A stretch of 64,000 bases of DNA, taken from Pseudovirgaria hyperparasitica (taxonomy: Eukaryota; Ascomycota; Dothideomycetes; Acrospermales; Acrospermaceae). Where the stretch lies: contig NW_022985552.1 of assembly GCF_010093815.1 (NCBI RefSeq), positions 744,001 through 808,000 on the forward strand. The letters are read 5' to 3'. This document shows positions 32,809 to 45,924 of this stretch, one piece after another (position 1 is the stretch's first letter; the number at the start of each line of letters is the position of its first letter). The notes beneath the pieces are model-generated. The model was not told where the DNA came from. It saw only the letters and a list, made by a program, of their open reading frames with translations, and searched no databases. Both the position numbers and the translations under genes were made by a program.

Positions 32809-34004
32809 CAACAACCACAAAGCTATTTCCGTCTCTAGCTACTAACCAACCACTCACTCCGGAACCAGCTTCCTATACCGTCATCCAAGACAACACAAGA
32901 CAAGCCAACACGACAAGGGAGCATAGGGGAAAAGTAAGGCAGAAAACACAGAGCTCTAACGCTATCATACGGCTGAACCTATGTGGGGATCTTAGTTCAC
33001 AGGCCCGTGTCTGTGTCTGGGGTATAGCAGTGAATCATTCATGGGTGTGATGGGTGTGTGCTGCTACTTCGCATCCCATACCAGGTATTCGAAAGGATCC
33101 CCCCCTTGACGGACGTCGTATCAATGTCAATATGCTGGACCCAGCCTCCAGAGCAAGCAAGGGGCGTGAGAGACGGGGTGCAGCTGCAAACATGACAAGA
33201 CGATGACAAGACAAAGACAAGACAAGGGCAAAACGCGACATTTCGGGCCAACGGGATGGAGAGGGAGGGAGGGAGGGACGGGATAGGAGGGAAGGGTTAA
33301 TTAGAGTGCAGGCCATCATGTTCAGATGACGAGTGATTATATTTAGGTTTTGGCAGGCTCATGCTTGCAACTCAGTATATATATATGTGTGTGTGTGTTT
33401 TGTTTGCCTTGCCTCGCGCTGCGCTGCGCTGTCGTAATCGTATCAGTCCGTCCGTCAGTCCGTCAGTCTAGCATCAATGCATCATTCCAGCTTGAATGCA
33501 AAAAAGATCAGGCGCGTACTTTGCGCCGCTACGACTTGCACTTTGCAGTGCGTGTGAAGAGGAAACAACAGGTCTCGGACAAGACATATGAGAGGAAGGG
33601 TGCGACGAGGGTCGGGCTTCTTCAAGCTAATAATGAGTGCGCACTACATGTCTATTGCGATTTTTGTTTCGATATAATGGTTGATCTGGAAGAGGAGCAT
33701 GGACTGACCAACTGACAGTGACGAACTGAAAAAACTGCTATTTTTGTTCTTTGGTAATAATTAATTAGCTTTGATGCCGACGTTGCGAGTGTAGGTGGTG
33801 TATTGCCCATGCATCCATTCATGCATCCATTGCTGCGCCTGCCCGCCTTGCCATACCTTACCTTACTAGCCGAATTCTGGGGGGCACGTGGACGCAAGAA
33901 TCGGGAAAGGGGAGGCGGAGGCTGAAGAGGCTGAGGCTGAGGCTGCTTGCTAATTAGTTAGCGATACAAGCATGCGAGACGAACCGCCATCTCTCGCTCC
34001 GAGT

Positions 34005-34035
34005 CCTTCCCTTCCCTTCCCTTCCCTTCCCTCCC
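34005..34035. repeat. (CTTCC)n pentanucleotide run
   Basis: About six CTTCC units ending in CTCCC. Confidence 0.9.
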
Positions 34036-37000
34036 ATGGCAACGGCATGGGGGCTGACGAGAGATATCCCACGAACACCTAGATGATGTTGGACCGACTG
34101 GCCCCCTCCCTTAAGAAAATGGCGTCGATCGGAAACGTGTTCTGGGAGGGTTGTTTTTGCACAAATATATTGGCCTTTTTTGCTTTTTTGAAACCGCCTT
34201 TTGGCTTGGTTTTTTTTGGGGGGGCCTGAAGGGCGACGACACGATTGCCGGCCGACCGGCCGTCCGCTTCCGTTCAACGTTGCCAAACGATCGAAGCGGG
34301 CGGCTGGGCAAAGAAAGTTGGGGCGCTTCGCTTTCATGATAAACGTTGATTACGGCTGGCTAAATGATAAAATGATAACGGCCCGCCCAGGGGGGGTAAA
34401 GGGCAGGATGTCGGACAACGGAGAAGGCCGGAAATGGACATTCTAGACTGCTATGTAATTATACAGTATGTGATAGAGGCGGACGTATTAAGTCTTTGCC
34501 TCTGCACGTCTGTGATACTACGACCGACCACAGAGGATGTGTGCGTGTGTATACTGTTATTGCAGCAATGTCTGGAGGCAGGTGGGTAAGTCTGTGTATG
34601 TGCGCGGCCAAGTCGAGTCGAGTTCATTACTATAACACAACACAAATTCAACACCTAGATCACGCGACTGACTCTATTGCGTGTTACTCGGTCTATCCGA
34701 GCGATGTCAGCAACACTGACCCTTTTTTCACTGAGCCCGGTTCCTGGTAAAATAATGCTGTTGCTGCTGCTGCTGCGGCGACGTTGCCTCCAACTTTGTA
34801 CCGCATAGCTCTCTGATCCATTTCGATGCCGTGCCAAGGTAGCACGGAGCACGAGAATTTCAGATGACCTTAGCCACCAGAGGTGCCGTGGAACACGAGC
34901 GTATTCTGGCTGAAGAGCGTGATGGCATTGTAAGCGTGGGGCCCCGGACACTTTGCAATAAGGGTTAATCTCGGTGTCAGTGCCAGAAGAGTCCCGCGTC
35001 AGCTCGGCGCGGGCTGTGTGGGCTGTGGTAATAGTGGTGGTGATGGTGGCTGACTGTAGACGTTGGAGACCCGACGGCATGGATGATGCTGACCATACAC
35101 TATAATAACCATGTCCTCCAGCTTGGACGAGGGCTGCCATAAGCTCATCTACCACCCTCAGCGAGACAATATCGCTAGGGTTTCGTGGCAGGTCGGACGC
35201 CGACGCAGCAGAGTTGGTGACGATAAGAAACAAGACTCAGAATGTCTCACGATGAGGTGAGCGTTAGCACCGATGCTCAGCGTTGCAAGCGATTGCTGAG
35301 GAAGGGCAAGCGTGAAGGTACTTCGAAGTACATGACGTCCAAGGTCTTTGCTATGCTTTGCTAGGCTATAGTGATACGAAGGAGAACAAAGCGTTTTGGA
35401 CGCGCAAGGCAATGGGATGATATGTTAGCGATTACACGTCAATCTCTCTTTTACCTGCCGCTTCGAGCGTATACTTTTACTTCTGCTGTTGCCATGGTCT
35501 TTCGATCGCGAGGAAGCTCGGTTGTTTTTTTAAATTCATGGGCAAGTGTGATTCCGCGGCCGAATTGGATGATCAGATACCTCATGGAGAAAAGATGGAG
35601 TCGAGAGAGAGCCAACAAGAGGCGGGGGGAAGGGGGTGGAACGGCACGCGCCAGCACCGCTTTACCCCAAACGGGCGAGGGGTACCGTTCTGCCGGGTCC
35701 CGATACACAGGACTCAGCACGTGGGTGTGCAAGCGGAGGAGGGGGTTCCGAGACAAGGCCAATCACATAGATCAGAATGCTTGCGATGGCGTTGGAAAGT
35801 AAGAATCCTATAGGCGTGGGGGACCGACCATCCATCAAGTTTGTCGAGGCCACATGAGCAATGCTAACCTGACCTGCCCCTGACGTCGGCTTTGTGCACT
35901 CGACTTGTCGACGCGATCGATGCCCACGACACGACCCGCTGACATGCTTTTCTTTGATGCCATCTCGAAGCAGCACGCCCATGTCCATGTCTGTATCCAG
36001 GTCTCGCGTCGCTGCGTCTCCCAGTTTAGCTATTCCCCTCGAACTGGCATTCGCGCCGTATACCCTGCGGCGTCCTGGCGAGCTTCGCTTGCTAGGTCAG
36101 GAAGTCCTGGGGCACAGCCATAGGTCGGCCGAACGCATTGGATTTCCAGAAGCATTTTTTTATTATTAATCTGGAGAGATAGATAGAAAGACAGCTGGTT
36201 ACGAAATGAGATTAGGCCGCCATGGCCCACTCGTTAGGACTGAGATTAGCCCGGGTATCATTGGGATGCGACACGGTCAAGGGTACTTTAGAATGCTTTT
36301 GATGATGGAATAGTGTGGTGAGAAAGCATCCATGCCCCTTCCATAAGCCTACATAGTACAGTATGTATGATAGTTGGACTGGTTTGAGGGGTGGGTAGAA
36401 GTCGTGATTGGGTGTGCTGTATCGGACGGCTTTCCACCTTCCACCCGTCACTAAAAACCAGCCTTCCGGGATTCCGTTGACCGCTTGTCCGTGTCTGGTG
36501 ACTCGTATGCATTTTTTGTTCTTCACCACGCCTGCAGGGTCTGCGATTCACCATTGCGAACCTCGACGTGCAGGCTGCAAGACAATTCAAGAAAAGAAAG
36601 GGCTGCAGCGCCCCAGGAATAAGGGTACGTACGGTGCGCAAGCATCTGCATATACCGAACAAAGCGTCGGGGGCCAGGCGTACGGGAGCACAGTTCATAG
36701 CGTTTGAGCGATGGCTGGTGGGAGAGAGTCATTTGCCCTAGCAGTGCTTTTGGGAATTGGCCTCCAGTGCTAAATTACCAGGAGTCTGGAGATTGAAGTG
36801 CCCCGCGTAGGATCCTACGTGGGATCTTATGCTAATGCTGACGCTGATGTCGCAGCCTGTATAGCCGATAACTGTCCAGCCATCCACGATCGTTCGCTCA
36901 TAGATGAGACAATGCAGTCCCACGAATCAATATGAAAGTGTATTATTGCTAACGACTCAGCAGACCTTGCCTGCTACAAACATTGCGTATCCAAAGACTT

Positions 37001-40000
37001 CTGATTTGACGATAAAGCCGGCGACGCTGGGCTGAGCATTATTTAGTGTCGAAGCCATTTCTTTCGTATCGTCCAAAGTGGCCAAGTCGGGGCGCCGCTC
37101 CCGATCGGTCGGGCCGCTGGCGTTGAGCCTCCCACCTCCCCCGGCACTGGCGTTGGCGACTTAAGCCGGAAATGCCATGGTCTGAAGCATCCGTCTTGGT
37201 GTGCAACTCCTCAAATTAGTAATATCAGCGTTTTCTGAAGGGGTGTCCACTATCCGGCAAGGCGGACGCATGGCAATCTGGCCACACTCTCTCTTCAGGT
37301 ATAGAAGTAGTAGTTAGGGCTGCCAAGTGTACGCCCCCTGACCCAACGTAACGGTTTGTGAGGATCGTTGTTGATGAAACTGGGAGAAATAGTAATTAGC
37401 GACTTTAAAAGATGTGCGATCGGTAGCGTTGGAACAATCTCATCATAGTCTACGAAGGTGTATGGTGCGTACCCATCGTACGGGTAATGGAAGGGTTCGC
37501 CCCGGATATTCCATCATGAATCGTTTGTTGCACACGGTGTATACTTGGTGGACATACTCTATTTCCAGCACTTTAGTAGACTTATTAGATCTGGCCTGTA
37601 ATCTGCGAGCAAAATTTGGTGACAAGACGAGCCGGTGATTTGCTAGGAATTTCACCGCTTTTGTCTGGAGCTCAAAGTTCAATGCGTTCCACTACAGGGG
37701 AAGCGGTGATACGGTACCACCTGTGTGTTACGCGTACAGATGATTCCTTCCCAGTCATACCACCGCTCTTGTGCTCGAAAGACTATTACTCTGTACAGGC
37801 AGGATTCTCGAGAAGTGCACATATCTCGCACTCCGTAAGACGAGCATCCGTGCTTCTCCGACCAAGTGGACTTCTGTCCTTAACGTAGTGACCGTTAGCT
37901 GAGGATTTGCTAGTGATGGTTGGCTATACGATGACCTGATATGCGGTTACTATTCGTTGGTGTTTGGAATTCAGAAGCATTATATGCTTCCCTTCTAGGA
38001 TGAAACAAGCTAGCTCGAGCAATCGATGACAGTCCAAGCGCGTGTGAGCCCTCTCCTGGCTTTCTGCTTTGGTGCGCCAAGTGCTTAATTAAGGTTACTG
38101 GCAAGTGTAGCAAGTATCACTGTAAAAAATGTGTCTTGCGAAATGACAGAGTAAGAATGGTACATCCAAGTCACAAGGGGCACATCAGGTCGGTCGCAGC
38201 CTGGACAGACGGCTGGAGAGGTAAGGATTGGCACTAAGGAGGCGGGGGGTGTTGGACAGACGCGCGTGAAGTTCTGGCAAAAGAATGAGGATAAAGGCAA
38301 ACAGTAGGCAACTATGGGGGAGGATCCTAATCCGGCACTGTTTGGCGCGAAAAGGGTCATCTGCACGACAAAGTTTGGGAGCTCGCTGCATGACATGGTT
38401 GTGCCCCTTGCTGGTAGGTGGTGCAGTTGGACTTGCGGACCAGGTAACAAGGCAGCTGAGCATGGATAGACATGGAGAACAGCATCACTGGCATGAAACG
38501 GTTTGTACAACTCATGAAACAGAGCTGTGCCTTGCGATGGGCCATGTAGCACTTGATTTGGCGGAAGTCGGCGAAGCGATTGCAGATGACCTCGCGGACA
38601 TCATTCACTGCACAGATCCATGGTGGTGACTGTGAACGAGCATCGCTCATGACCCAACATACATTGCACATTCCACGTTCTATATTCACCATAATGATCT
38701 AGATACAATCAATGACTCAGTCATCATCGTTAATTACTGCACGTAAGAACGGAGTGTATCGGTGAGCAACGTTGCAGACGGCGGAGAAGAAGCTCGATCA
38801 TCTCCCACAGGGTCCCAGTTCGCCCGGCCGCGATAGGCCAAGACTGTTGCAATTGCAGACGCAGTGTTGGAAAAGGTGAGGATAGGCCAATAGGGAGCTA
38901 AGGTAGACATTGTTTTGTTGATATCCGCGATATGTTTTCTGCCTCATGTGACGATTGCGAAGTGCGTGCGTGCGTGCGTTTCATGTGGGGGAGAGAGCGT
39001 TGCAGTGCCCCCAATCGGAATGACAAGCCGTATCTCCGTTGCAGTCTCTGCAACGCTCACTCACTCTCTGTTGACTCCCTGATCGCCCTGGACTCCGGTT
39101 CCGGTTCCGGTTCCTACAGAAGCTCTGCAAAAGCAAAAAGCGAAAAGTAAAGTGGAGTTGTTGGCTGGAAGAGACATTGGGGGCATCGAACCAACAAGGA
39201 CTTCCTGGCCAGACCGCCTCACACAGGTCACGAGTCACCCGGAAGACAAGGGCGTGGAAGATGACTAAGGAGGGGAAAGAAAAAGGGTGACGGTATCAGA
39301 AGTGCGGTTACTGTTCAGATAGCTGCGCATGGGGTGGAGTGGATGAGCACGTGTGCATGGCAGCTGCTGGGTCTGGTTGTGCTAAACCAACAACAGTAAA
39401 CACTCGCCACTCACACCGTCACATGGTCTTGACTTGTTCTCGCCGCCAAAGCATCCTTCGTCCTTTGTCGTCGTCTTGTTCCGGCCATGCCATGCCATGC
39501 CATGACTACTGATTGCTATTCTGTCCTCGACTAGATGGATGCACATGCTTTACTTTGCTTGCTTGGCCTATAGGCATGAGTTGGCATGTCGACTTCTCAC
39601 AAATCATAGCTGACAGGTGTGACACTGTCACTTCCGCCTGTGAGTGAAGGATGCGCGCGGGTCATAGAGACGAGGCATGACCATGAGCCAGAACCATGTC
39701 GACGGAAGTTTCCTCCAGTCGATGAAGCATCTTCGTTCTCTCCGATCCTAGCTCTCTCATTCCCCACGCCGAGATGTGTTCGTGGCCAGTTAGTAGACAG
39801 TACTATGATATATATATATTATCAAGGTGTCAAGGGGGATCCGTCCAGTTCGGAGCCCAGGGCGGCCAATGTACTCTTGTCCCGTGAAGGTTTAATTGAC
39901 TATTGACTTTTGTCGTTCGTATTGACAAGTCTGATGAGACGATGCTGGTGGTCTCGATGACAACAGACGTGGCTTCGAGATGGCCCATCGCACGAGTAAG

Positions 40001-40199
40001 ATGAACGGTGAGGCTGTTCACGAGCAAGCGGTTTACCTGATCGTCAAAGCACCGGACCAGATGCTATGTTGCCAGCGCAAGAGACATGCATTCCAAAGTA
40101 GACGGAACTGGAGTAGTCAGTCTCAAAAGGCAGGGCCACGACCCAAGGCCCGAATGCCCAGAGGAGCGCCCTCCATTCCGGAGTGTTTCGAGACTGAGC

Positions 40200-40875
40200 G
40201 CGTGGCTCTCCCTCTCTCTCTCTGTCTCTCTCTATCTCTCCACGTCAAAGGGGGGGGACAAGGGAGAAGGTATTAGTTAGAGCTCGACCGAAGCACGGAA
40301 TGCTCTTTGGCGGAAAGTAGTAGTAAAGTAGTCTGTTGTACCTTTTGGCTGCCAACCGTGACCAGAACAGTGTCAGGACCCCCCTCCCCCCCCTAGCCCT
40401 CCATAGTCTGTCTTTCTCTTCTGGCGGGTCCTGTTCCCCCATTCGCGCGTCCGCTGTGCACAAGTTCCGGCTACCCCCTTTGCCCTTTTTGCCCATAAAC
40501 CATAAAGATCTAGCGACTTCACAGCCTGCAGCAGCCCAGCCGGCCCCCCAAGTCCAGCCCATTTGCGCCCAGCAAGCTTAAGCTCTACCCCCCCCTCTCC
40601 CCTCCATTCTTCCCCCAGTTCCACTAAACTTGGCGTGCACGCTTTGCTTCTGGCTGCCCAGGATTGCTTCCCTCCACCCCCCCTCCCCCAAAAAGAAGTG
40701 GCTCCAAGTGCTTTCTCTGCCAGTTTTACTGCCCATACCGACTCGCCCTCGCCCTCTTCTAGGCTTGGGGCTTGTCCCGCAGTCGTGGTGCTGCTGTCAG
40801 CCCTCCTCGCCATATTTACCTGTTCCCACCCCCATCCATTATCTCGCAAAGGCCGCCTCCCCCATCCACCACACT

Positions 40876-40929
<54 letters not shown>

Positions 40930-41244
40930 CACCATCACACTGATCCAACTTTGACCTACACGACAACTACTCTCATACACTCTCACTGCTGTCGACAACA
41001 ACTTCAACTGCAAAACCTACACTTCGCACCTTCACAACGCAAAGTGAACTCGCCTGAGAACAAAGCATGCTTCGTCATTGACACTCAACTGCTCTTCTCA
41101 CTCGCATCTCGTCTCTTCCACCTCCACCTTGCTCGCTTCTGGCCCTGCCGATCCTGCAATCGCTTGACGCAACCCACCACCAGCACCAGACGACGTTAAC
41201 ATTGCAATTGCTACCTCTCGCAATCCCTTAGACACGAGGCCACG
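40200..41244 (+). promoter_or_regulatory. Pyrimidine-rich promoter and leader of the AreA-like gene
   Basis: The kilobase before the 41245 start is strongly strand-biased to C and T on the plus strand: a CT run at about 40208-40240, C-runs near 40379-40394, 40586-40618 and 40673-40690, then a long CA repeat and CT/CA-rich sequence up to the ATG. CT-rich stretches are common in strong fungal promoters. A short upstream ORF of four codons (MLRH, stop) lies at 41067-41081. The transcription start is not visible. The layout suggests a long, structured or regulated 5' leader. Confidence 0.45.
40877..40923. repeat. (CA)n microsatellite
   Basis: About 23 CA units, the longest dinucleotide run in the window, 320 bp upstream of the AreA-like gene start. 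Confidence 0.95.
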
Positions 41245-43020
41245 ATGCCATTCGCTTCAACAAATCCAATTGTGCGCGTGGAACCCGACTCCATGCGCAC
41301 AATCGACACATCTAACGTGGAGAATCTGTTTGGGCTGTGGTCAGGTTAGTTTTGACTTGGTGGACTGCGTGATGCGTTGGCTGACAGCATCCTTCTGGTA
41401 GTCTTCTCAAAGTGCGCCGGAACCATGGAAGACGGCAAACGCCTGGAGAACATGAGCTGGAGACTCTGGAACCGGGAGACGTTTTGCTGTGCACCTGACC
41501 TGTCACGCCCCAGACGAATTCCTCTCCCGCGGCAAGACACGGCTGACTCGTTCGGCCTGCCCGAACTGTCTTCCAGTGTCGATTCTCAGTCTTCTGTCAA
41601 CGACCAGCTCGCCACCTGCCCTACACGCTGCGCTCGTCCTGAGCTTGACCGCGTCACTACTTCCAAGGGTCGGTCCTGCAGGAGGGAAAAGCACATCACT
41701 CCTGGTGATTTGCAAGAACTGGTAATCTCCATCAAGGAGCAGCAAGATCTAGAGCCTCTAGCACCCCTGCCTCTCTCTCTTCAACCAGACACTCGCCCAC
41801 AATCGCGACGAGAAGACATCACTCCTCGACCATCTTCTCCTCCGCTACACACCATTCCCGAATCCTCGTCCTCTACCGTCGCCACTGTTTGCGACAGTGA
41901 GCTTGACAACATGTCTCCTCCCGTCGGTTCCGATGTGAGCACCTCGACCGATCTTAGCTCTCACAGCGTAGTCCGTGGCTTCTCTCTGGGTTGTGCTTCC
42001 TCGTCGCTCCGATCTAAGACCCAGCTTGCTCCTCCACCGTCCATCCTCAAGAACAGCCCACAGAAGGTCGAGCTTCGAAGAATGGAGTCAAAGGCAGCCT
42101 TGGCTGAGCAAAGCAAGAAGAAAGGTGCCATGTTTCAACTGGGTACATCGTCCGACGAAGATGCTACCAGTTCCGTCGAGACGTCTCACATGAACCACAG
42201 TTCCTTCGCAGAAGGCTTCAGGAGACCGGCTCCAACACGTAAGCGTGCTTCGTTCAAGATTGGCGCTGATATTGCCACTACACAATCCGAGGAGGACGAA
42301 GAAGAAGAAGAAGAAGAAGAAGAAGAGGAGGATAATGACGAGATTGACAGTGATGCCATTGATACGGACGACGATCCTTCTGAGAGCGCCATTGACGACG
42401 ATGACGATGACTGGCTAGATGAGGAGGACGAGAGTGGTCCTTCCAGTGTCAATCCGAGCGAGCTGTTCCAGCGAGTCGATTCTAGACCGAACCTCACTTC
42501 CCGCCGCTCTCTCATCACGTCCGCACTCCACGAGGGTGACCGTGTCAGAGCGCTACAGAACGACGCTTCAAGGTCCTCCCCCGCCATAAGGCGATCACGC
42601 ACTTCATCTCCCAATGGGCCCTCAATCGCAGCCTCCCCGAAAGAGAATACTACACCACATCATCCTCTAGAACAGCGTGGTATGCTTATTCCATCAAAGC
42701 CCATTATCATGACCACGTCCAACACGCATCCTCCCGCTCTATCACCGCGCACTACGCGACGCAACATGTTATCAACCGAGCTTACCGAGTCTCTTCGGAA
42801 GCATCTTCTATGGGAGCGCCAGCAGAAGAATGCGACGTCCAATGCAGCGCTAAAGCGACGACACACATCCACAGACATGAAGAATCTGAAACAGTATCCC
42901 GGCCAAGGCGAAGTTAAGGTGACACCACTGGCGCCGATTCGGGAGAACGCGAAAACGACAAACTCGTGGAACGCATACTTTGATCATGGCCTGCAAGAAT
43001 ACCACATCAAGGGCTGGTAG
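41245..43020 (+). CDS. AreA-type GATA-like domain and DUF3295 regulator
   Basis: Two exons, 41245-41344 and 41402-43020, giving 572 residues. The 57-bp intron has donor GTTAGT and acceptor GGTAG, and splicing restores LWS-VFSKCAG. The N-terminal block, NVENLFGLWSVFSKCAGTME followed by DGKRLENMSWRLWNRETFCC, is the fungal domain first seen at the start of AreA (PF08550). The C-terminal 80 residues (LTESLRKHLLWERQQKNATS, LKRRHTSTDMKNLKQYP and the end SWNAYFDHGLQEYHIKGW) match DUF3295 (PF11702). Between them are KKGAMFQLGTSSDED, KRASFKIGAD, a run of 10 or more Glu, an Asp run and WLDEEDESGPSS. There is no GATA zinc finger, so it is not AreA itself. Relatives with this pairing are thought to act in nutrient or carbon-repression signalling; that role is inferred. 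Symbol unknown. Confidence 0.88.
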
Positions 43021-44307
43021 CATCTACCATCTCGTCCCAATTTTTCTCAATACTTTTAAGCTACTTTACACCACATAGCGGTACGGCGTTTACATTCGAC
43101 GGCATTCTGATTGGGACCCATTTCGGAACATACATCCTGGTCCGGCGTTGGGATCCCCACCATGACACATTTGATTCCTGCACTGAAGACTTATCCTTGC
43201 AACTATTGGTCGATACCACCCTTTGGCATTGCGCGGGCGGCATCAATGAAGCTTACGACTTTTCGATTCTATCTTTACATCAGCGACGGCCTTATCGACG
43301 ACGATCAATCATATCGTGGGCGGCATCTGCTCGGAATACGGTGGCGCATCTTGTTTTTAGGCATTCTAAAGATGGCACTACTGGCTCACGCCGAATGGGA
43401 CTACAACGCACTAATGAAGGGATGGGGCACAGGGATGCGTGGTCGCTGGACGGTTGAGATTTTCACATGCCCTCCTCTCCTCACCGCAACGCCACCCAAC
43501 AGCCTGTCTCTTCTTCTTCTTCGGCTTCGTCTTCTTCATCTTCTTCGTCGTCTTGATCATTGTACCATCATCTTTCAACACTTCAGGCGCGCCTCATTCT
43601 GTACTTGTATCCCGGATCGTGAGGCCGCCTTTCAGGGCATCGACCCCAGCAACATCCGCAAATACACATTTGGAAGCGAATGCGCTTGCATGATACGTTT
43701 TGGGCGGCGCGGCTCGCATGAAGAGTGAGCGCGCCCCGGTAGACATGATAACTACGTACTATTTAATTGAACAAAAAAGCGGCATTGAACTAGACAACTA
43801 TCGCTGTGCTGTACATGTGTACGTGTGACGAGAAAACGCTTTCTTGACGGGCCGTGTGTGTGTGTATGTGATATGCAACAAATGTGCGTTTTCCTATTTC
43901 ACCTGATTGGATGGTAGGTAATAATAGGTGGTGGCATCGCGGATAACCTTCTGGGGCAGTAGACGGGGACGGGACGTGGACGTGGTGGACGTGGTGGACG
44001 TGGCGGTGGGGGAGGGAACAACCTTACCTTTTCCCATCATTTCTAACCCCCAATTCCCGAGGAGAAGAAAAAAATGCTGTTTGGTACTACTATTACTACT
44101 CTATCTAGATTAAGAGATGGCCTATAACCACACACCATCATTCATTCACCGTTCATCAGGCATTCTTTGATTCTACTGCTAATTACTTTACTTACGCTTG
44201 CTTGGCTAGCCATTGGTGTGTTGGTGTGTGTGTGTGTGGGGTGCCGAGGAAAGTGGGCCGCGCCGCGGGGTGTGTGAGTAATTAGGGTAGGTAGAGTAGG
44301 TGAGAGG

Positions 44308-44325
44308 GTGTGTGTGTGTGTGTGT
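44308..44325. repeat. (GT)n microsatellite
   Basis: GT run of about 18 bases, followed at 44362-44380 by an ATGG tetranucleotide run and at 44389-44402 by GTAGGTAGGTA. Confidence 0.85.
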
Positions 44326-45066
44326 TTGGTTCGGTTTGAAAAGGCGGTCTGACAGGAGGGAAATGGATGGATGGATGGATAGGCGATAGGTGGTAGGTAG
44401 GTAATTAGATAGTCAGTCTTGAAGCTTGCTCGCTTTATCGGGGTGTTTTTTTAAGAAACTGTTTGAGTCGGGGTTGGTTGGTCGGTCGGGTAGGGTGTTT
44501 TCCGGGTTGTGTTGGTTGTGTGTATATGTGTATATGTGTGTATGGATATTGATAGAATGGAAGAAGTGTACGATGGTATGTATGGTATATGGTAATTAAT
44601 ACTTCGGTATGTCTTGCTCGTTTCGTTGGCACATACGCAATAACATCGTCAAGCTTGCTCTTCTGCTATGCTATGCTATGCCATATGCTCCAGCTATGCT
44701 ATGCTACATCATAATTACACCCGCTATCGAAAACTCTCAACTCAAAGTCCGTACAATAGCTAGACAGACGATATCGACATTCAGTTTAGTAATTATCGAT
44801 TTACAAGACATTTCATTCCTCCTTCCGCTGCATTTCCTACCTTTCTTTCCCACTCAAGCCTCCTCTATGTCCTACCACCCCAAAAGCTCCCCACCCCCGG
44901 CTCCCTATTAGCTCGGAGCTTTCTAGCACAAAACAACCCATGGATGTTCCACGACCCTACACACACACGCACACACGCGCATCCATACATACGAAACAAA
45001 TGTCGCACTGATGGGGTACATGGGTACATGGGTACATACGTGAGGAAGGAGAATTATGTACAGTGC

Positions 45067-45106
45067 TTCTTCTTCTTCGCCTTCGCCTTCGCCTTCGCCT
45101 TCGCTT
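45067..45106. repeat. (CTTCGC)n hexanucleotide run
   Basis: TTCTTCTTC leads into about five CTTCGC units. On the plus strand it reads as Ser-Pro or Leu-Arg repeats in short open frames, which I take as chance. Confidence 0.85.
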
Positions 45107-45890
45107 TTCTTGTCCGTCCTATTCGTTCTTATTCAGTCTCCCTGCGCGGATCTTTACTATTGCACTAATTACTGTACGTACATACATACCCCTAATTCTC
45201 CATACATATATACATACATACATGCAAACACACCCGCCCTTCCGCGGCATGCAACATACCCCCAAAGAAAACATCCCTCCCCAAAGAAAAAGTGCTTTCC
45301 AAGGTACTACTGTGTAGAGATGAAGGTAACATACAGTAAGGTATATCCCAGCGGACAGCCCGGGGTTTTGGGGGGGGGGAGGAGCAGGAGCAGGTGGCAG
45401 CGTGTTCGCCGCGGAACCGGGCTTCCGTCTTCCACCCGGAGGGCGGGGCGGCGCATGCACATGACATGACTCCTTTTTTTTCTCTTTTTTTCTTCTTTTC
45501 TTCTCTTTTTGGGTAGTTTTCTGCGCGCTGCTAATTTATCTTTTGCTTTCTTTCTTCCGTGGGCGCTTTCTTTGGGGGGGGAGAGGAGGGGAGTCTTATG
45601 ATTATAATTATAATTATAGTAATTATGTATTTTCTTCTTGTGGGCTCGTGCGCTCATGTATGCGTCCTGAACATTCTTGCGGAGGCTGGGTCGCGGGGAG
45701 AAAAGAGAGAGAGAGAGTCCCTCATGTCTTGCTTGAATGGGCACGGTATGTAAAGATCGATGACATCCTGGACGTCCGTCCTTCCGTTTGTTTTAGATGA
45801 TATCCCCCGGTGTCAGAGAGATCCTCCGAGGGGGGTAGATAGTAGATGGGATCGCTGTCTATGTCTTGCATTGTGACCGGGCATTTTTTC

Positions 45891-45924
45891 CCTATCTATC
45901 TATCTAACTATCTATCTATCTATA
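45891..45924. repeat. (CTAT)n microsatellite
   Basis: About eight CTAT units with one CTAA interruption. Confidence 0.9.

Larger units (their letters stand above)
31720..41244. other. 9.5-kb gene-poor, microsatellite-rich region
   Basis: No open frame in either strand looks like a gene. Frames above 100 codons (for example 33350-33715 plus, 33954-34337 minus, 34655-35233 minus, 38085-38552 minus, 40373-40966 minus) are low-complexity, overlap frames on the other strand and resemble no family. Base composition is mixed rather than uniformly AT-rich, so it does not look like repeat DNA decayed by repeat-induced point mutation. It is studded with tetranucleotide and dinucleotide repeats, (TAGG)-type runs, and homopolymer C or G tracts, and it ends in the leader of the AreA-like gene. 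It may carry regulatory sequence or non-coding transcripts, but this cannot be read from the sequence. Confidence 0.6.

Noticed and set aside
34655-35233. Minus-strand frame of 192 codons
   Set aside because: Repeat-driven (CTG-type and Thr repeats), no start context and no recognisable domain.
36807-36820. Perfect 14-bp palindrome CGTAGGATCCTACG
   Set aside because: Single copy, no paired site or gene start nearby; expected by chance in 64 kb at about this length or slightly rarer.
38085-38552. Minus-strand frame of 155 codons
   Set aside because: Other frames on both strands are equally open and it resembles no family.
40373-40966. Minus-strand frame of 197 codons with a Val-Cys repeat
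   Set aside because: Created by the CA microsatellite and C-rich tracts on the other strand.
43111-43728. Plus-strand frame of 205 codons after the AreA-like gene
   Set aside because: Begins 90 bp after a stop codon, second half is a CTT-rich repeat, no family; most likely 3' untranslated sequence.
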